From the NCBI GenBank assembly GCA_022577435.1, contig JAKOON010000011.1:8877492-8941491 (forward strand): a stretch of DNA of 64,000 nt, read 5' to 3'. Positions within the stretch are counted from its first letter, which is position 1. Every line of letters begins with the position of its first letter. The notes beneath the pieces were generated by a model, which was not told the origin of the DNA, searched no databases, and worked only from the letters and a program-made list of their open reading frames with translations. Source of the stretch: Embiotoca jacksoni (lineage: Eukaryota > Chordata > Actinopteri > Embiotocidae). Position numbers and translations under genes: made by a program. This document shows, one piece after another, positions 1-10,900 of the stretch.

Positions 1-27
1 AAACATGAATCCTGAAGCGCTTGATCT

Positions 28-537
28 AAAAACACTTTGTCTCCTTTTAACCCCCTCCTCCTCCTCATTCAGGATTCTGCTGTAAATAAACATGACTCTT
101 AACTGTAACTGCAGTCTATATCTGTTTCTTTGGCTCGCCTGTTTATTGACGTCATGAGGTTCCTTCATCATATGTCATGATGTCATGTGGCATCGTGTTT
201 TTCTTGTTCAAAAGAGAACATTTTAGAGGTGCTGCTGGATCGGTATTTGCAGCAGCATCATTAAAGCCAGAACTTGCAGAACTTTTAAACAAACTTTTTT
301 TTTCACTTCGTCATTATGGGGTATTGTGTGTAGAATTTGGAGGGAAAAAAATATGAATTTAATCCATTTGGGAATAAGGCTGTAACATAAAATGTGGAAA
401 AAGTGAAGCGCTGTGAATACTTTTTGGATGCACTGTATATATATATATATATATATATACATGATCACAGTGGGAGCAAATGTGATTTCGACCCTTGTCA
501 TTAAACATTTCAAAACACTTTGTCTCCTTTTAACCCC
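28..537. repeat. Direct repeat pair of about 26 bp at 28-54 and 512-537
   Basis: The same 26-base phrase, beginning AAAACACTTTGTCTCC and ending in a CCCC run, occurs at about 28-54 and again at 512-537. The interval between the copies contains a solo Tc1-type terminal sequence and a TA repeat. This is seen directly. It may be a segmental duplication or a footprint of an insertion; it is too long for a Tc1 target duplication, which is only TA. Confidence 0.7.
300..437 (-). mobile_element. Solo terminal end of a Tc1/mariner-like transposon
   Basis: The segment ends at 437 in GGATGCACTGTA and, read on the minus strand, begins with CAGTGCATCC followed by AAAAAGTATTCACAGCGC. That is the usual outer end of one large group of fish Tc1-like elements. 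Only about 140 bases are recognisable and no transposase or opposite end was found. A (TA)n tract follows directly at the TA junction (437-460). It is a different family from the complete Tc1 element at 3592-5224, whose end begins CAGTGGGTAC. Confidence 0.7.
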
Positions 538-554
538 ACCTATATATATATATT

Positions 555-975
555 TCTTACTATGGTATGTTATCTAAAATATCATAAAAATGTCATACTT
601 TAGCATGTGGTCCAAAATTGCATAAATATGTCATACTAAAGCATGTCGTCCAAAATAAAAAAAAATAAAAAGTCAGATTTTTTGTCAAAAATGCCGTAAA
701 AATGTCATACTTTAGTATGTCGTTCAAAATATTATAAAAAATATCATACTTTAGCATGTGGTCAAAAATGCCGTAAAAATGTCATACTATATTACATCAT
801 TCAAAATATAAAAATGTCATACTTTGGCATGTCGTTCAAAATATCATAAAAATGTCATACTTTGGCATGTTCAAAACTAAATTAAAATGTGAGGGTATAG
901 CATGTCATCCAAAATCTTGTTTTTATTATTTCATAATTATTTCATTATTGCATGTCGTTCAAAATGAAATAAAAA
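555..975. repeat. Degenerate AT-rich tandem repeat, first block
   Basis: Short units of about 38-40 bases recur, each containing GTCATACTTTAGCATGT followed by CAAAAT and an A-rich tail. Copies are visible from about 590 up to the LINE fragment. The motif is the reverse-complement relative of the larger array at 1436-2500 (ATGACTTTTT and ACATGCTATAGTATG). No coding potential is evident. Confidence 0.75.
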
Positions 976-1062
976 AATGTAAAAAAAACAGCAGAGATGC
1001 AATCCGGAGACCCTCAAACCTGACTTTCTCCTCCCCCCCGGCTGCACCTAGATATCCTGTCC

Positions 1063-1433
1063 TTGAAGGTCACAAACAGGACAAAGGTGACAAAGGACAG
1101 CCCTGGCGGAGGCCAACACCCACCAGAAACGAGTCTGACTTATTGCAGAGAATACGGACACAGCTCCTACTGCGGTTGTACAGAGACCGGATGGCCCGTT
1201 GCAACGGGTCCGGCACCCCGTACTCCCGCAGCACCCCCCACAAAAAAGAAACCCGGGGGACCCGGTCGAAAGCCTTCTCTAAGTCCACAAAACACATGTA
1301 GACTGGATGGCCAAACTCCCAGGACCCCTCCAGCAGTAAAGAGCTCGTCCACTGTTCCCCAACTGGGACAGAATCCGCACTGCTCCTCTTGAAGCTGAGG
1401 TTCGACAAACGGTCGGAGCCTCCTTTCCAGCAT
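1063..1433 (-). pseudogene. Broken reverse transcriptase fragment of a non-LTR retrotransposon (LINE)
   Basis: On the minus strand the frame from 1433 encodes LERRLRPFVEPQLQEEQCGF. The match then continues in another frame with FVDLEKAFDRVP (reverse transcriptase motif A, carrying the first catalytic aspartate) and GLRQGCPLSP (motif B). At least one frameshift separates the two parts, and the YxDD catalytic box, endonuclease and 3' end are missing. It is a dead piece of a LINE reverse transcriptase of a type common in fish. It splits the surrounding AT-rich repeat array, so it inserted into it or was amplified with it. Confidence 0.85.
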
Positions 1434-1435
1434 AG

Positions 1436-2500
1436 CATGCTGTAGTATGTCTTTTTGTTCATAATTCAGACGACATGCTCGTGTATGACTTATTTATCAT
1501 ATTTCGGACGACATGCTAGTGTATGACTTATTTATCATATTTCGGACCACCATGACTTTTTGATCATATTTCAGAAGACATGCTATAGTATGCCTTTTTT
1601 TCACAAATTTGGATTACATGCTATAGGATGACTTTTTGATCATATTTCAGACCACGTACTATAGTATGACTTTTTTTCACAAATTTGGACATGCTATAGT
1701 ATGACTTTTTTTTCATGAATTTGGATTACATGCTATAATAGTATGACTTTTTGATCATATTTCAGAAGACATGCTATAGTATGACTATTTGATCATATTT
1801 CGGAACACATGCTAGTGTATGACTTATTTATCATATTTCGGACCACCATGACTTTTTGATCATATTTCAGAAGACATGCTATAGTATAATTTTTTCACAA
1901 ATTTGGTCGACATACTAGTATGACTTTTTTTCACAAATTTGGATTACATGACTTTTTGATCATATTTCAGACCATGTACTATATAGTATGCCTTTTTTTC
2001 ACAAATTTGGACGACATGTTATAGTATGACTTTTTGGTCCTATTTTGGACAACATGCATGCAAAAACCATGACTTGTTTTCATATTACGGATGACATGCT
2101 ATAGTATGACTTTTTTTCATATTTTGGACGACATGCTATAGGATGACTTTTTTTCATAAATTTGGATTACATGCTATAGGATGACTTTTTTTCATAAATT
2201 TGGATTACATGCTATAGGATGACTTTTTTTCATAAATTTGGATTACATGCTATAGTATGACTTTTTTTTCACAAATTTGGATTATATGCTATAGTATGAT
2301 TTTTTTTTTTTCATGAATTTGGATTACATGCTATAGGATGACTTTTTGATCATATTTCAGACCATGTACTATAGTATGCCTTTTTTTCACAAATTTGGAC
2401 GACATGTTATAGTATGACTTTTTGGTCCTATTTTGGACAACATGCATGCAAAAACCATGACTTGTTTTCATATTACGGATGACATGCTATAGCTATCGCT
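1436..2500. repeat. 38-bp-period AT-rich minisatellite with higher-order structure
   Basis: The block is made of units containing ACATGCTATAGTATGAC, a T-run, then CATATTTCGGA or CACAAATTTGGAT. Unit starts at 2128, 2166 and 2204 are exactly 38 bases apart. Larger duplications are superimposed: about 135 bases from 1971 recur nearly unchanged from 2361 (offset 390), and about 80 bases from 1510 recur from 1808 (offset 298). No protein reading is supported. Confidence 0.9.
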
Positions 2501-2574
2501 CTTCCATAACATGTTGAAAAGTCATAAGTCAGACAGCCATGCAATAAAGGCAGCAAAATGGTGCAGTTCCAAAC

Positions 2575-2665
2575 CAGCGTTGTCATATCACAATCAGGAG
2601 GTTCTGGGTTCAAAAGGGGGCCAGGAACTTTGTGTGGAGGATTGCATGTTCTTGCTTGAATGTAA
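2575..2665 (+). mobile_element. Fragment of a tRNA-type SINE body
   Basis: The stretch contains a B-box-like GGTTCTGGGTTCAAAAG, then GGGCCAGGAACTTTGTGTGGAGG and GCATGTTCTTG. It corresponds in order to the B-box and following body of the full SINE at 23328-23689. It lacks the 5' head and the 3' tail. It lies inside the AT-rich array. Confidence 0.6.
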
Positions 2666-2767
2666 TGTTTTACATTATGGACTACATGCAAAGTTAGCCA
2701 TCCATGTTATGGATGACAAACTTTATTTTAGGTAACTTTTACTTTGGGATCCATGTATGCATGGATG

Positions 2768-2845
2768 TAATGGAATTGAACCCATGACCTTTTCATTGTA
2801 AGGCAGCAGCACTAGCCACTGTACCACTGTGACTGTGCTAGTTTA
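2768..2845 (-). mobile_element. tRNA-SINE head fragment, copy 1
   Basis: Read on the minus strand this carries an A-box-like region (CAGTGGCTAGTGCTGC) and a B-box-like region (GGTCATGGGTTCAATTCC), the 5' end of the fish SINE type seen complete at 23328-23689. Closely similar copies follow at about 3012-3096 and 3328-3405, each flanked by the same AT-rich repeat, so the heads were probably amplified as part of a larger repeat unit. Confidence 0.65.
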
Positions 2846-3588
2846 GCACAGTTTTTTTTCATACTATAGTATGAATTTTTCTTCATATTTGAGATTATAT
2901 ACTATAGCCTTAAGTTTTTTTGATTTTTGGGACTAAAATAATACTGTAGCGTTTTTTTGTATGAAAAAACAGTCATACTATAGCCTTGTGGTTTTTTTTG
3001 GCTTAATATACATGTCTCAAGCTGGAATTGAACCCATGACCTTCTCACAGTGAGGCAGCAGCACTAACCACTGAACCATTGTGCCTGTGCTAGTTTAGAA
3101 TAGTTTTTTTTCATACTATAGTATGAATTTTTCTTCATATTTTAGATTTCATACTATAGTAGGACTTTTTTTTTCATATTTTACACGACGAAAAAAAACT
3201 CGTGATTTTTTCTTCATATTTTAGATGACATACTAAAGCCTTATGTTATTTTGGATGAAAAGAAAGTTGCACAATCGTATGTTTTTTTTTTCATATTTTG
3301 GACAACATACTAAAGCCATATGTTTATTAGGATTAATTGAACCCATGAACTTCTCACTGTGAAGCAGCAGCACTAATCACTGTTCCACTGTGCCTGTGCT
3401 AGTTTAGAATAGGTTTTTTTTCAGGCTATAGTATTTCGTTTTCTTCATATTTTGGACAAAAATGTCTTTTACTTCATATTTTAGATTACATACATACATA
3501 ACGAAAATAAAGTCACATATAGGCTATAGCCTTAGGTTTTTTTTGGGGGGGGGGGTTTATGAAAAAAAAGTCATACTATGTACTATAT
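2846..3588. repeat. AT-rich repeat array with two more SINE heads
   Basis: The array resumes with ATACTATAGTATGAATTTTTC and TTCATATTTTAGAT units. Two SINE heads, each with the phrase GAACCCATGA and GCAGCAGCACTAA, sit at about 3012-3096 and 3328-3405, roughly 240 and 320 bases after their predecessors. The arrangement SINE head, GTGCTAGTTTAG, AT-rich units repeats three times and suggests a compound unit. A G-run of about 12 lies near 3544-3555. Confidence 0.7.
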
Positions 3589-3591
3589 ATA

Positions 3592-3808
3592 CAGTGGGTA
3601 CGGAAAGTATTCAGACCCCTTTAAATTTTTCACTCTTTGTTTCATTGCAGCCATTTGCTGAAATCAAAAAAGTTCATTTTATTTCTCATTAATGTACACT
3701 CAGCACCCCATCTTGACAGAAAAAAACAGAAATGTAGAAATTTGTGCAAATTTATTAAAAAAGAAAAACTGAACTATCACATGGTCATAAGTATTCAGAC
3801 CCTTTGCT
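3592..3808 (+). repeat. Left terminal inverted repeat of the Tc1 element
   Basis: This is the 217-base end with the outer direct repeat (CAGTGGGTACGGAAAGTATT) and an inner copy around 3782-3808 (GGTCATAAGTATTCAGACCC). It overlaps the last third of an extended transposase reading frame, which ends at 3700. Confidence 0.9.
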
Positions 3809-4848
3809 CCGTATTGAGTAGAAGCACCCTTTTGAGCTAGTACAGCCATGAGTCTTCTTGGGAATGATGCAACAAGCTTTTCACACCTGGATTTGGGGAT
3901 CCTCTGCCATTCTTCCTTGCAGATCCTCTCCAGTTCCGTCAGGTTGGATGGTGAACGTTGGTGGACAGCCATTTTCAGGTCTCTCCAGAGATGCTCAATT
4001 GGGTTTAGGTCAGGGCTCTGGCTGGGCCAGTCAAGAATGGTCACAGAGTTGTTCCGAAGCCACTCCTTTGTTATTTTAGCTGTGTGCTTAGGGTCATTGT
4101 CTTGTTGGAAGGTGAACCTTCGGCCCAGTCTGAGGTCCAGAGCACTCTGGAAGAGGTTTTCTTCCAGGATATCGCTGTACTTGGCCGCATTCATCTTTCC
4201 TTCAATTGCAACCAGTCGTCCTGTCCCTGCAGCTGAAAAACACCCCCATAGCATGATGCTGCCACCACCATGTTTCACTGTTGGGATTGTATTGGGCAGG
4301 TGATGAGCAGTGCCTGGTTTTCTCCACACATACCGCTTAGAATTAATGCCAAAAAGTTCAATCTTGGTCTCATCAGACCAGAGAATGTTATTTCTCATAG
4401 TCTGGGAGTCTTTCACGTGTTTTTTGGCAAACTCTATGCGGGCTTTGATATGTCTTGCACTGAGGAGAGGCTTCCGTCGGGCCACTCTGCCATAAAGCCC
4501 CGACTGGTGGAGGGCTGCAGTGATAGTTGACTTTGTGGAACTTTCTCCCATCTCCCTACTGCATCTCTGGAGCTCAGCCACAGTGATCTTTGGGTTCTTC
4601 TTTACCTCTCTCACCAAGGCTCTTCTCCCACGATTGCTCAGTTTGGCTGGACAGCCAGGTCTAGGAAGAGTTCTGGTCGTCCCAAACTTCTTCCATTTAA
4701 GGATTATGGAGGCCACTGTGCTCTTAGGAACCTTGAGTGCTGCAGAAATTATTTTGTAACTTTGGCCAGATCTGTGCCTTGCCACAATTCTGTCTCTGAG
4801 CTCCTTGGACAGTTCCTTCGACCTCATGATTCTCATTTGCTCTGACAT
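3700..4848 (-). CDS. Tc1/mariner DDE transposase, apparently intact
   Basis: The 382-residue product starts MSEQMRIMRSKELSKEL. An N-terminal paired-type helix-turn-helix (about 10-120) is followed by a DDE integrase domain. Catalytic positions are visible as the D in WSDETKIELFG, the D in FQQDNDPKHTAK, and the E in SPDLNPIEHLW, the DD34E layout of Tc1 enzymes. It would cut the element at its inverted repeats and insert it at TA sites. Tc1 transposases are usually about 340 residues; here the frame runs about 40 residues past the expected end (QKGASTQY) into the left inverted repeat, so the last part is encoded by the repeat. No stop or frameshift interrupts it. Whether it is active cannot be told from sequence. 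Confidence 0.92.
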   Translation of the reverse strand: MSEQMRIMRSKELSKELRDRIVARHRSGQSYKIISAALKVPKSTVASIILKWKKFGTTRTLPRPGCPAKLSNRGRRALVREVKKNPKITVAELQRCSREMGESSTKSTITAALHQSGLYGRVARRKPLLSARHIKARIEFAKKHVKDSQTMRNNILWSDETKIELFGINSKRYVWRKPGTAHHLPNTIPTVKHGGGSIMLWGCFSAAGTGRLVAIEGKMNAAKYSDILEENLFQSALDLRLGRRFTFQQDNDPKHTAKITKEWLRNNSVTILDWPSQSPDLNPIEHLWRDLKMAVHQRSPSNLTELERICKEEWQRIPKSRCEKLVASFPRRLMAVLAQKGASTQYGAKGLNTYDHVIVQFFFFNKFAQISTFLFFSVKMGC

Positions 4849-5007
4849 GCACTGTGAGCTGTAAGGTCTTATATAGACAGGTGTGTGCCTTTCCTAATCA
4901 AGTCCAATCAGTTTAATTAAACACAGCTGGACTCCAATGAAGGAGTAGAACCATCTCAAGGAGGATCAGAAGAAATGGACAGCATGCGAGTTAAATATGA
5001 GTGTCGC

Positions 5008-5224
5008 AGCAAAGGGTCTGAATACTTATGACCATGTGATATTTCAGTTTTTCTTTTTTAATAAATTTGCACAAATTTCTACATTTCTGTTTTTTTCTGT
5101 CAAGATGGGGTGCTGAGTGTACATTAATGAGAAATAAAATGAACTTTTTTGATTTTAGCAAATGGCTGCAATGAAACAAAGAGTGAAAAATGTAAAGGGG
5201 TCTGAATACTTTCCGTACCCACTG
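5008..5224 (-). repeat. Right terminal inverted repeat of the Tc1 element
   Basis: This is the inverted partner of 3592-3808, the same length, with about three substitutions between the two ends. The promoter for the transposase is expected to lie between this repeat and the start codon at 4848. Confidence 0.9.
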
Positions 5225-5226
5225 TA

Positions 5227-5815
5227 GTATATTATGATGTTTTTTCATATTTTGGACGACATACTATAGTATGACTTTTTCTTCATATTTTAGATGACAT
5301 TTGCCTTACGTTTTTTTGAATTTTTTTGGACAAAACAAAGATGAAAAAAGACATGCTATAGTATGACTTTTTTGTCATATTTCGGACGACAAGCATTACA
5401 TTACATATATGCATTACAGTATGACATTTTTTTTTCATATTTCGTAAGACATGCTATCGTCTGACTTTTTTGTCATATTTTGGACATTACTTTTTTTCAT
5501 AAATTTGAACAACATGCTTATAGTATGACTTTTTTTCATAATTTGGAAGACATGTTAGTATGACTTTCTTGTCTTATTTCGAAGACATGCTGTAGTATGA
5601 CCTTTTTTTTCATATCTCGGACGACATGGTATAGTATTACTTTTTTGTCATATTTTGGACGACATGCTATAGTATGACTTTTTTTCATATTTTGGACAAA
5701 ATGCTATAGTATGACTTTTTTTCATATTACTCTTTTTGTCATATTTCAGACAACTTGCTATAGTATGACTTTTTTTTCATATTTTGGAACACGTTATATT
5801 TTGTTATATTTTATC
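5227..5815. repeat. AT-rich tandem repeat, block after the Tc1 element
   Basis: The units of the earlier array resume immediately after the TA at 5225 (TTTTGGACGACATACTATAG and GACATGCTATAGTATGAC). They continue to about 5800 and then stop. This shows that the Tc1 element landed inside the array. Confidence 0.85.
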
Positions 5816-7920
5816 AATTCATCAATTCAATTCACCATTTGCCGTTTACTTTTTCAGTCATAAAAATGTTAGAAAATGTGAGAAAATGTGTATCCCAGTC
5901 CTTTAGAATCAAAGATGTCTTCAAAGGTCCTAAACCAAAAGATTTGAACAGAAAATAAAACAGAGAAAAGCAGCAAATATTTGTTTCAGAGTCTGAAACA
6001 GAACTTTTTTAACCATATTTTGCAGAAAATTACTCTCAATTATTTCTATTGTGTTATTGTTGCAGCTCAGGGCTAGAAGTTCTTTATTTTCTGGGAGGAG
6101 ACCGTTTAATTTGCAGCTTTTCTTTTTTTGAAGACCAAGCCAAACAACATCAGCACCTTCCTATAGTAGAAATTATCCCATCAACTGTTAATTTGCATAA
6201 ATCTGTGCAAGTTCACCTTCCACCAGCAGATGGCAACAGAGTACAAATAGCTGAAAACACTGTCAGATAATTGTGAGGGACTGTAGAGACGGTAGAGTCT
6301 GTGCCTAAAAAACTGATGCACAGGATGTTTTCAAATGTCAGTCAAGCTCATTTTCCAGTATAACCATCTTTGAGCAGCACTGCAGGGTCTTCACAGCTAA
6401 ATGTACCAACGTGCAGTCGAACCACGATGGTGTAACGTTTATATTTTCTTTGAGAGCTGACTATGAGATGTGGAAAGTTGCAGAATTAAAACAATAAAAG
6501 AAAGAAATCATCCCTTTATCAGGCAGTTAACTAAAAGGAAAGGCGTGCTCTCATGAAAGTAAGGTAACTGGTTCCTACAGGGCACTGGGGAGAGATCTCA
6601 TGAGCCTTAATGGGAAAATGGCTGCCTCAATGACAGGCCAAAGACGCTGAGTCAAGAGTTTAGAGAGAGGCTTCTGCAGATTGGGAATAATATCCACGAT
6701 CGCCGAGTTCTCCTCTCCATGCCATCTGAAATAGTCTGTGTGTCTGATCCAATAGCAGCTCAGTGATAACAGCTGCATGTAGCAGTGCTTTGTAAATGAG
6801 CAGGGTTTGTGAATAAGAGCATAGGGAGGGACACTTTTATGGAAAATGATTGCACTTATTGAGCAAACCAATTTAGTCTCACACGAAGAGCCTGTTTGAC
6901 GAAAAGAAGTGATGAAGATCGAATTAACGAATTCAGTTCAGCTGAGGTACAATCTGTGGTTTCGACTCTATGAATTTAAAATCAAGTGCTGTTCACGGCT
7001 TGAAGACTTTCACGGTGGCAGACAGACAAACGGCCTGACCTACTGACTCCCACTGGATGGATGGATGAATTAGACGGTGGGGGGAATGAGAAGCAGGACT
7101 GGACTGGGTGGGTGGTTGTGTGGGGGAGGTGGTGGAAGGTCGGTGAGGTCAAGGCAGGGAAGGTCCACCCCTCTGCACCTATTGGCCAGACCGACCGACG
7201 GTTCCTGTGCAGCTTTGAAGCCCTGACAGAATTCCACCACGGCCATGGGGATTGTAGCATGTCATTTGAAAGAAATTTTGGCGAGATGGTCCTAAAACGG
7301 AGAGTTTGGACCTCGAGCGGAATGCAGGGTTTTTGTATTTAGAGGCGCTTGTACAGACGGGCAGGTGATAGGGCAGCCCCAATTAGCCACAGTGACTGTT
7401 GCAGGGATCCTTTTTGGTTTTAATTTCAAGAGACAGAATCTCAAAAGTTTGATGTCACAAACATAGAGAGTATTTTTCTATTATTAAGTGGACATGAAAT
7501 TGAGACAAAAATAGCACATAACCTATGTGAAGTTTTGTCCTTTAGCCCTGTAAACCTCACTGATGCGTCAGTCATTCAACATTTCTGCTGTGCAGCCAAT
7601 CAAACTCGTGAAATGTATCTTAAATTCTAGAGAAGATACCCGAGTGTCCCAACAACACCAACCATATCAGGATGAACTCTGCAGAAAGGTGTCGAAAAAT
7701 CCTGCAAAGGACATCAAGAATATTTCAATGTGCTCATTCAAAACATGGGGTCCTGTAGGTCCCTCATATAACTTCAATTCAGAATTCACTACAGAATTAT
7801 ACTGTTATTATCGTGTACATCCTGTATCCAAATTTAGAGTTTATTGTCAGGGTAAAAACAAACAAAGTTAGTTTAAGAGGTTGACTGCACTTCCACGTTC
7901 TTGTACCTGCAATACATACA

Positions 7921-7959
<39 letters not shown>

Positions 7960-10900
7960 TCTTATTACAGCAGCACACATCTATAACCACTCTAACTAGT
8001 AAATATATAACAGGGGAAAAGCTCCTAATAAATTTCAGAGTCAGTAGCACATGAAGTCAGCCAGTGCAGGTAATTTAAAAAGTGCTGGTATTTATTGGCA
8101 GTGGCCCCTGCTCATTTTAATGGCAGAGGTTCCTCCTGCCTTCTTCTTCTCCTCCTCCTCTCCTCCAACCAGGCATTCCTGGCTTGTTTAAATAAGGCCT
8201 GCCTGCCTGGGCGCGGGTGGATTCCCCTCTGGCCCTTTGCCCTTTGACCTAATGTGCATTCCGTATGTAAAGTGAGGAATTCCTCTGAAGTTCAGTTAAT
8301 GGGGTTGAGGTTTTTTTTTTTTCATCCTTTGGACTCTGCTCATGCACTCGCCCGGTGGAGGGGAAAAACAAGCCTCACGTACCTTTAGCTGTGAGTTATG
8401 GATGTTGTTTATTGTTGGTGGTTGAAAATCAATGTCTCCCACCACCAGCAGAATTTTGAGCTTCAATATACTTGTGCAGTGATCCTCGAGGATCATGACT
8501 AATTGATTTAATGGAGGGTGTTGTGGAGTGCAAGTGTGTAGGTTTGAGGAAGTGGAGTTCGCTTGGCTCGTCTATTGGTTGCTGCATCTCTGCTGGTGGG
8601 AGGAATATGGTGGTAATAATGATGATTAATTAAATTATTACTGGTACAGATGAATTCAAAGGGTGTGTTTTCAGAGGGAGTTTCTTCTTAACCGGACGGA
8701 GGCTCCGAGGATGGAGGGTGTCATTTGTTGTATAGCTTGAGCCACTTAAGATCATTTTCTGATTTGTGATATTGGGCAGTAGAAATAATATTGATTTGAC
8801 ATGAACTGGATGCATTGCGAGTTATGTTATTATTAGTTACTCTCTACACCTCGGCAATTTTCATAATTTGTTTTTTTTAAAAGACAAATTTTAGAGCTTG
8901 TGTTTTTTTTTTAACATGCCTTTACTTCCTCTCTTCTATATGTGTAAATATGATACTTCATTTTTGTAACCATTTATAAGCACCATATAAACTTTTAATA
9001 AATAGTTTTTCACTTATCATAATGTCGTAATAGCCAGATCTGAGATTATTTTAGGTGTTTATCACTGCACAGTATTTACCAGCAGTTAAAATGTATGTTA
9101 TAAAGACTCAATTTATATTATTATAACTACGTTTTTGCACTAGCCTCTATTTATGAATGCATACAGGAGGAGTTGTTGACAGATTTTGTTACATTTTCAG
9201 ACACATTTTCATGAGTTATAAACAATTTGTGACATGTTTATGTGTCCTATTAATGCAAAATAGAGGGTTAAAGTTAAGCGTTTACTGTAAAAGCAATAAC
9301 TTATTTCTTTAAATAATTTATTATAATTCATTATGTAGTAAAATATTGCAGTGGTAATCTTTACCTTTCCTACGCATTTTAATAGAGAAAACATTTGACC
9401 TTAAAATACCTTCATTACACCAAATACATTATGAGTTCCCATGTTTAGTTGTTATATTTGACGAGAATGTGTCCTTTTATTTGACAAAAAGTAATTCACA
9501 GAAAAATGTACAGGTTGTTATCCTTCCCTGTGATTTTACTTATGAGAGGTATAATCAGATAGGTAAAACTGTAGACACCACATCAACTAACAGTTATGAA
9601 ACTCCGATAACAAAAATGAAAACAGATTTTTGAAGGAGTGCCGCTTCATGTTATCAACACCAGTCACAGACACACAGCTTGGGAAAATCTGATGTGTTAA
9701 ATTGAGTTTCTGAGTTTCATGTGTCATTTTCTGTCGATGACTTCTGAAACATTTGACTTATTAAACAATCATGTTTATAAAAAAAAAAAATCTTCATGTA
9801 TTTTGGAAAAGTCTTACCAAAGACTCACCAGTCAAGGTGATAAAACAATCGTGAGCTGTTTGAGCTGTTTGTAAAAGGTACCTAGGTTAAAGATGAAGAA
9901 AAAAAAAAAAAAGTAATGTGCTGTTTGATGACTTCTTGTTTATCACATCCTGCCCTGTGAACTTTTGGGCCATCAGACAACAAACCAGCAACATTTCTGA
10001 TGACGTTTCTCAGGTAACGTGGTCAACGGAGAGGAAAGACGAGTTCCTAGGTGAAGATGTGTGACGTTGGCTCTTGGGTTTCTTTGCTGTTGTGCTTTAG
10101 GAGCCATGTGTACCATTGGAGAAGCTGTAAAAGGTTGTGCCACCCACACAGCTGGAATGTCATGCATGCAGTCCATAGAGTCTGTTTTGAGAGGCAGGCA
10201 GAGGGGGGGGAGGGGGGGGACCCTCTTTTGGAAGAGTACGGGTGCACAGGGGCTTGGTGCTGGAGGTGGGGTCTACTACTTACTCCTAATACTACTACTA
10301 CTTTATGAAAAAAAGATGAAGCGAGAAAGCCCTCTTTCCACCCACCAGAAACTTCTCCATTAACCCTTTTATTATTATTTTTTTCTTTGGTGGGAAATAA
10401 TCAATGACAATCCATCACCGGTTGTTTGGTCTTCACGAGAGGAGAGAGGAAATGTGGAGAGAGAGAGAGAGAGAGACGTGAGATGGAGGGATGGGGGGTT
10501 GGGAGAGGTTAAAGGGCAGAGGAAGAAAGGAGGTACATTTTCGGAGGATGGGAGGTTGGGGAGGGGAAAAAAGAGGGAACAATAACTCCCATGTTTAAAA
10601 GGCTTTTCTCAGCCCCCATGACACCTCACACAGGCAGCAGTTTAAAATCAGGCCTTTCAGGAGGGAGTGGTGGTTTGTGGCACTTTTCCCACTTACTCAA
10701 CAGAGAAACATTCTCCAAAAACATGAAACTCATTTTTTTTTTGTCTCTCTTTTCTCTGTTTGCCTCATGTACCTCCTACAAGGTTCCTTGAACACTTCTA
10801 AATCCCTGCAGATTAATTTTTAATGTGCCTTTGAAATGACTTTGTTTGATAAAAAAAACGAAATTTCTAAAAACTTTTAAAACAAATACAACCAAACTGG

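Larger units (their letters stand above)
3592..5224 (-). mobile_element. Complete Tc1/mariner transposon with IR/DR ends
   Basis: The element is 1,633 bases long. It starts with CAGTGGGTACGGAAAG, ends with its inverted form, and is bounded by TA on both sides (3590-3591 and 5225-5226), the standard Tc1 target duplication. The inverted repeats are 217 bases each (3592-3808 and 5008-5224) and by my reading differ at three positions. Each contains an outer and an inner copy of AAGTATTCAGACCC, the IR/DR layout of Sleeping-Beauty-type elements. It encodes an uninterrupted transposase on the minus strand. It is inserted in the AT-rich repeat array, whose units continue on both sides. Near-identical ends and an open frame indicate recent insertion. 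Confidence 0.93.

Noticed and set aside
3848..4759. Several + strand open frames across the Tc1 element
   Set aside because: They are shadows of the minus-strand transposase and carry no domain of their own.
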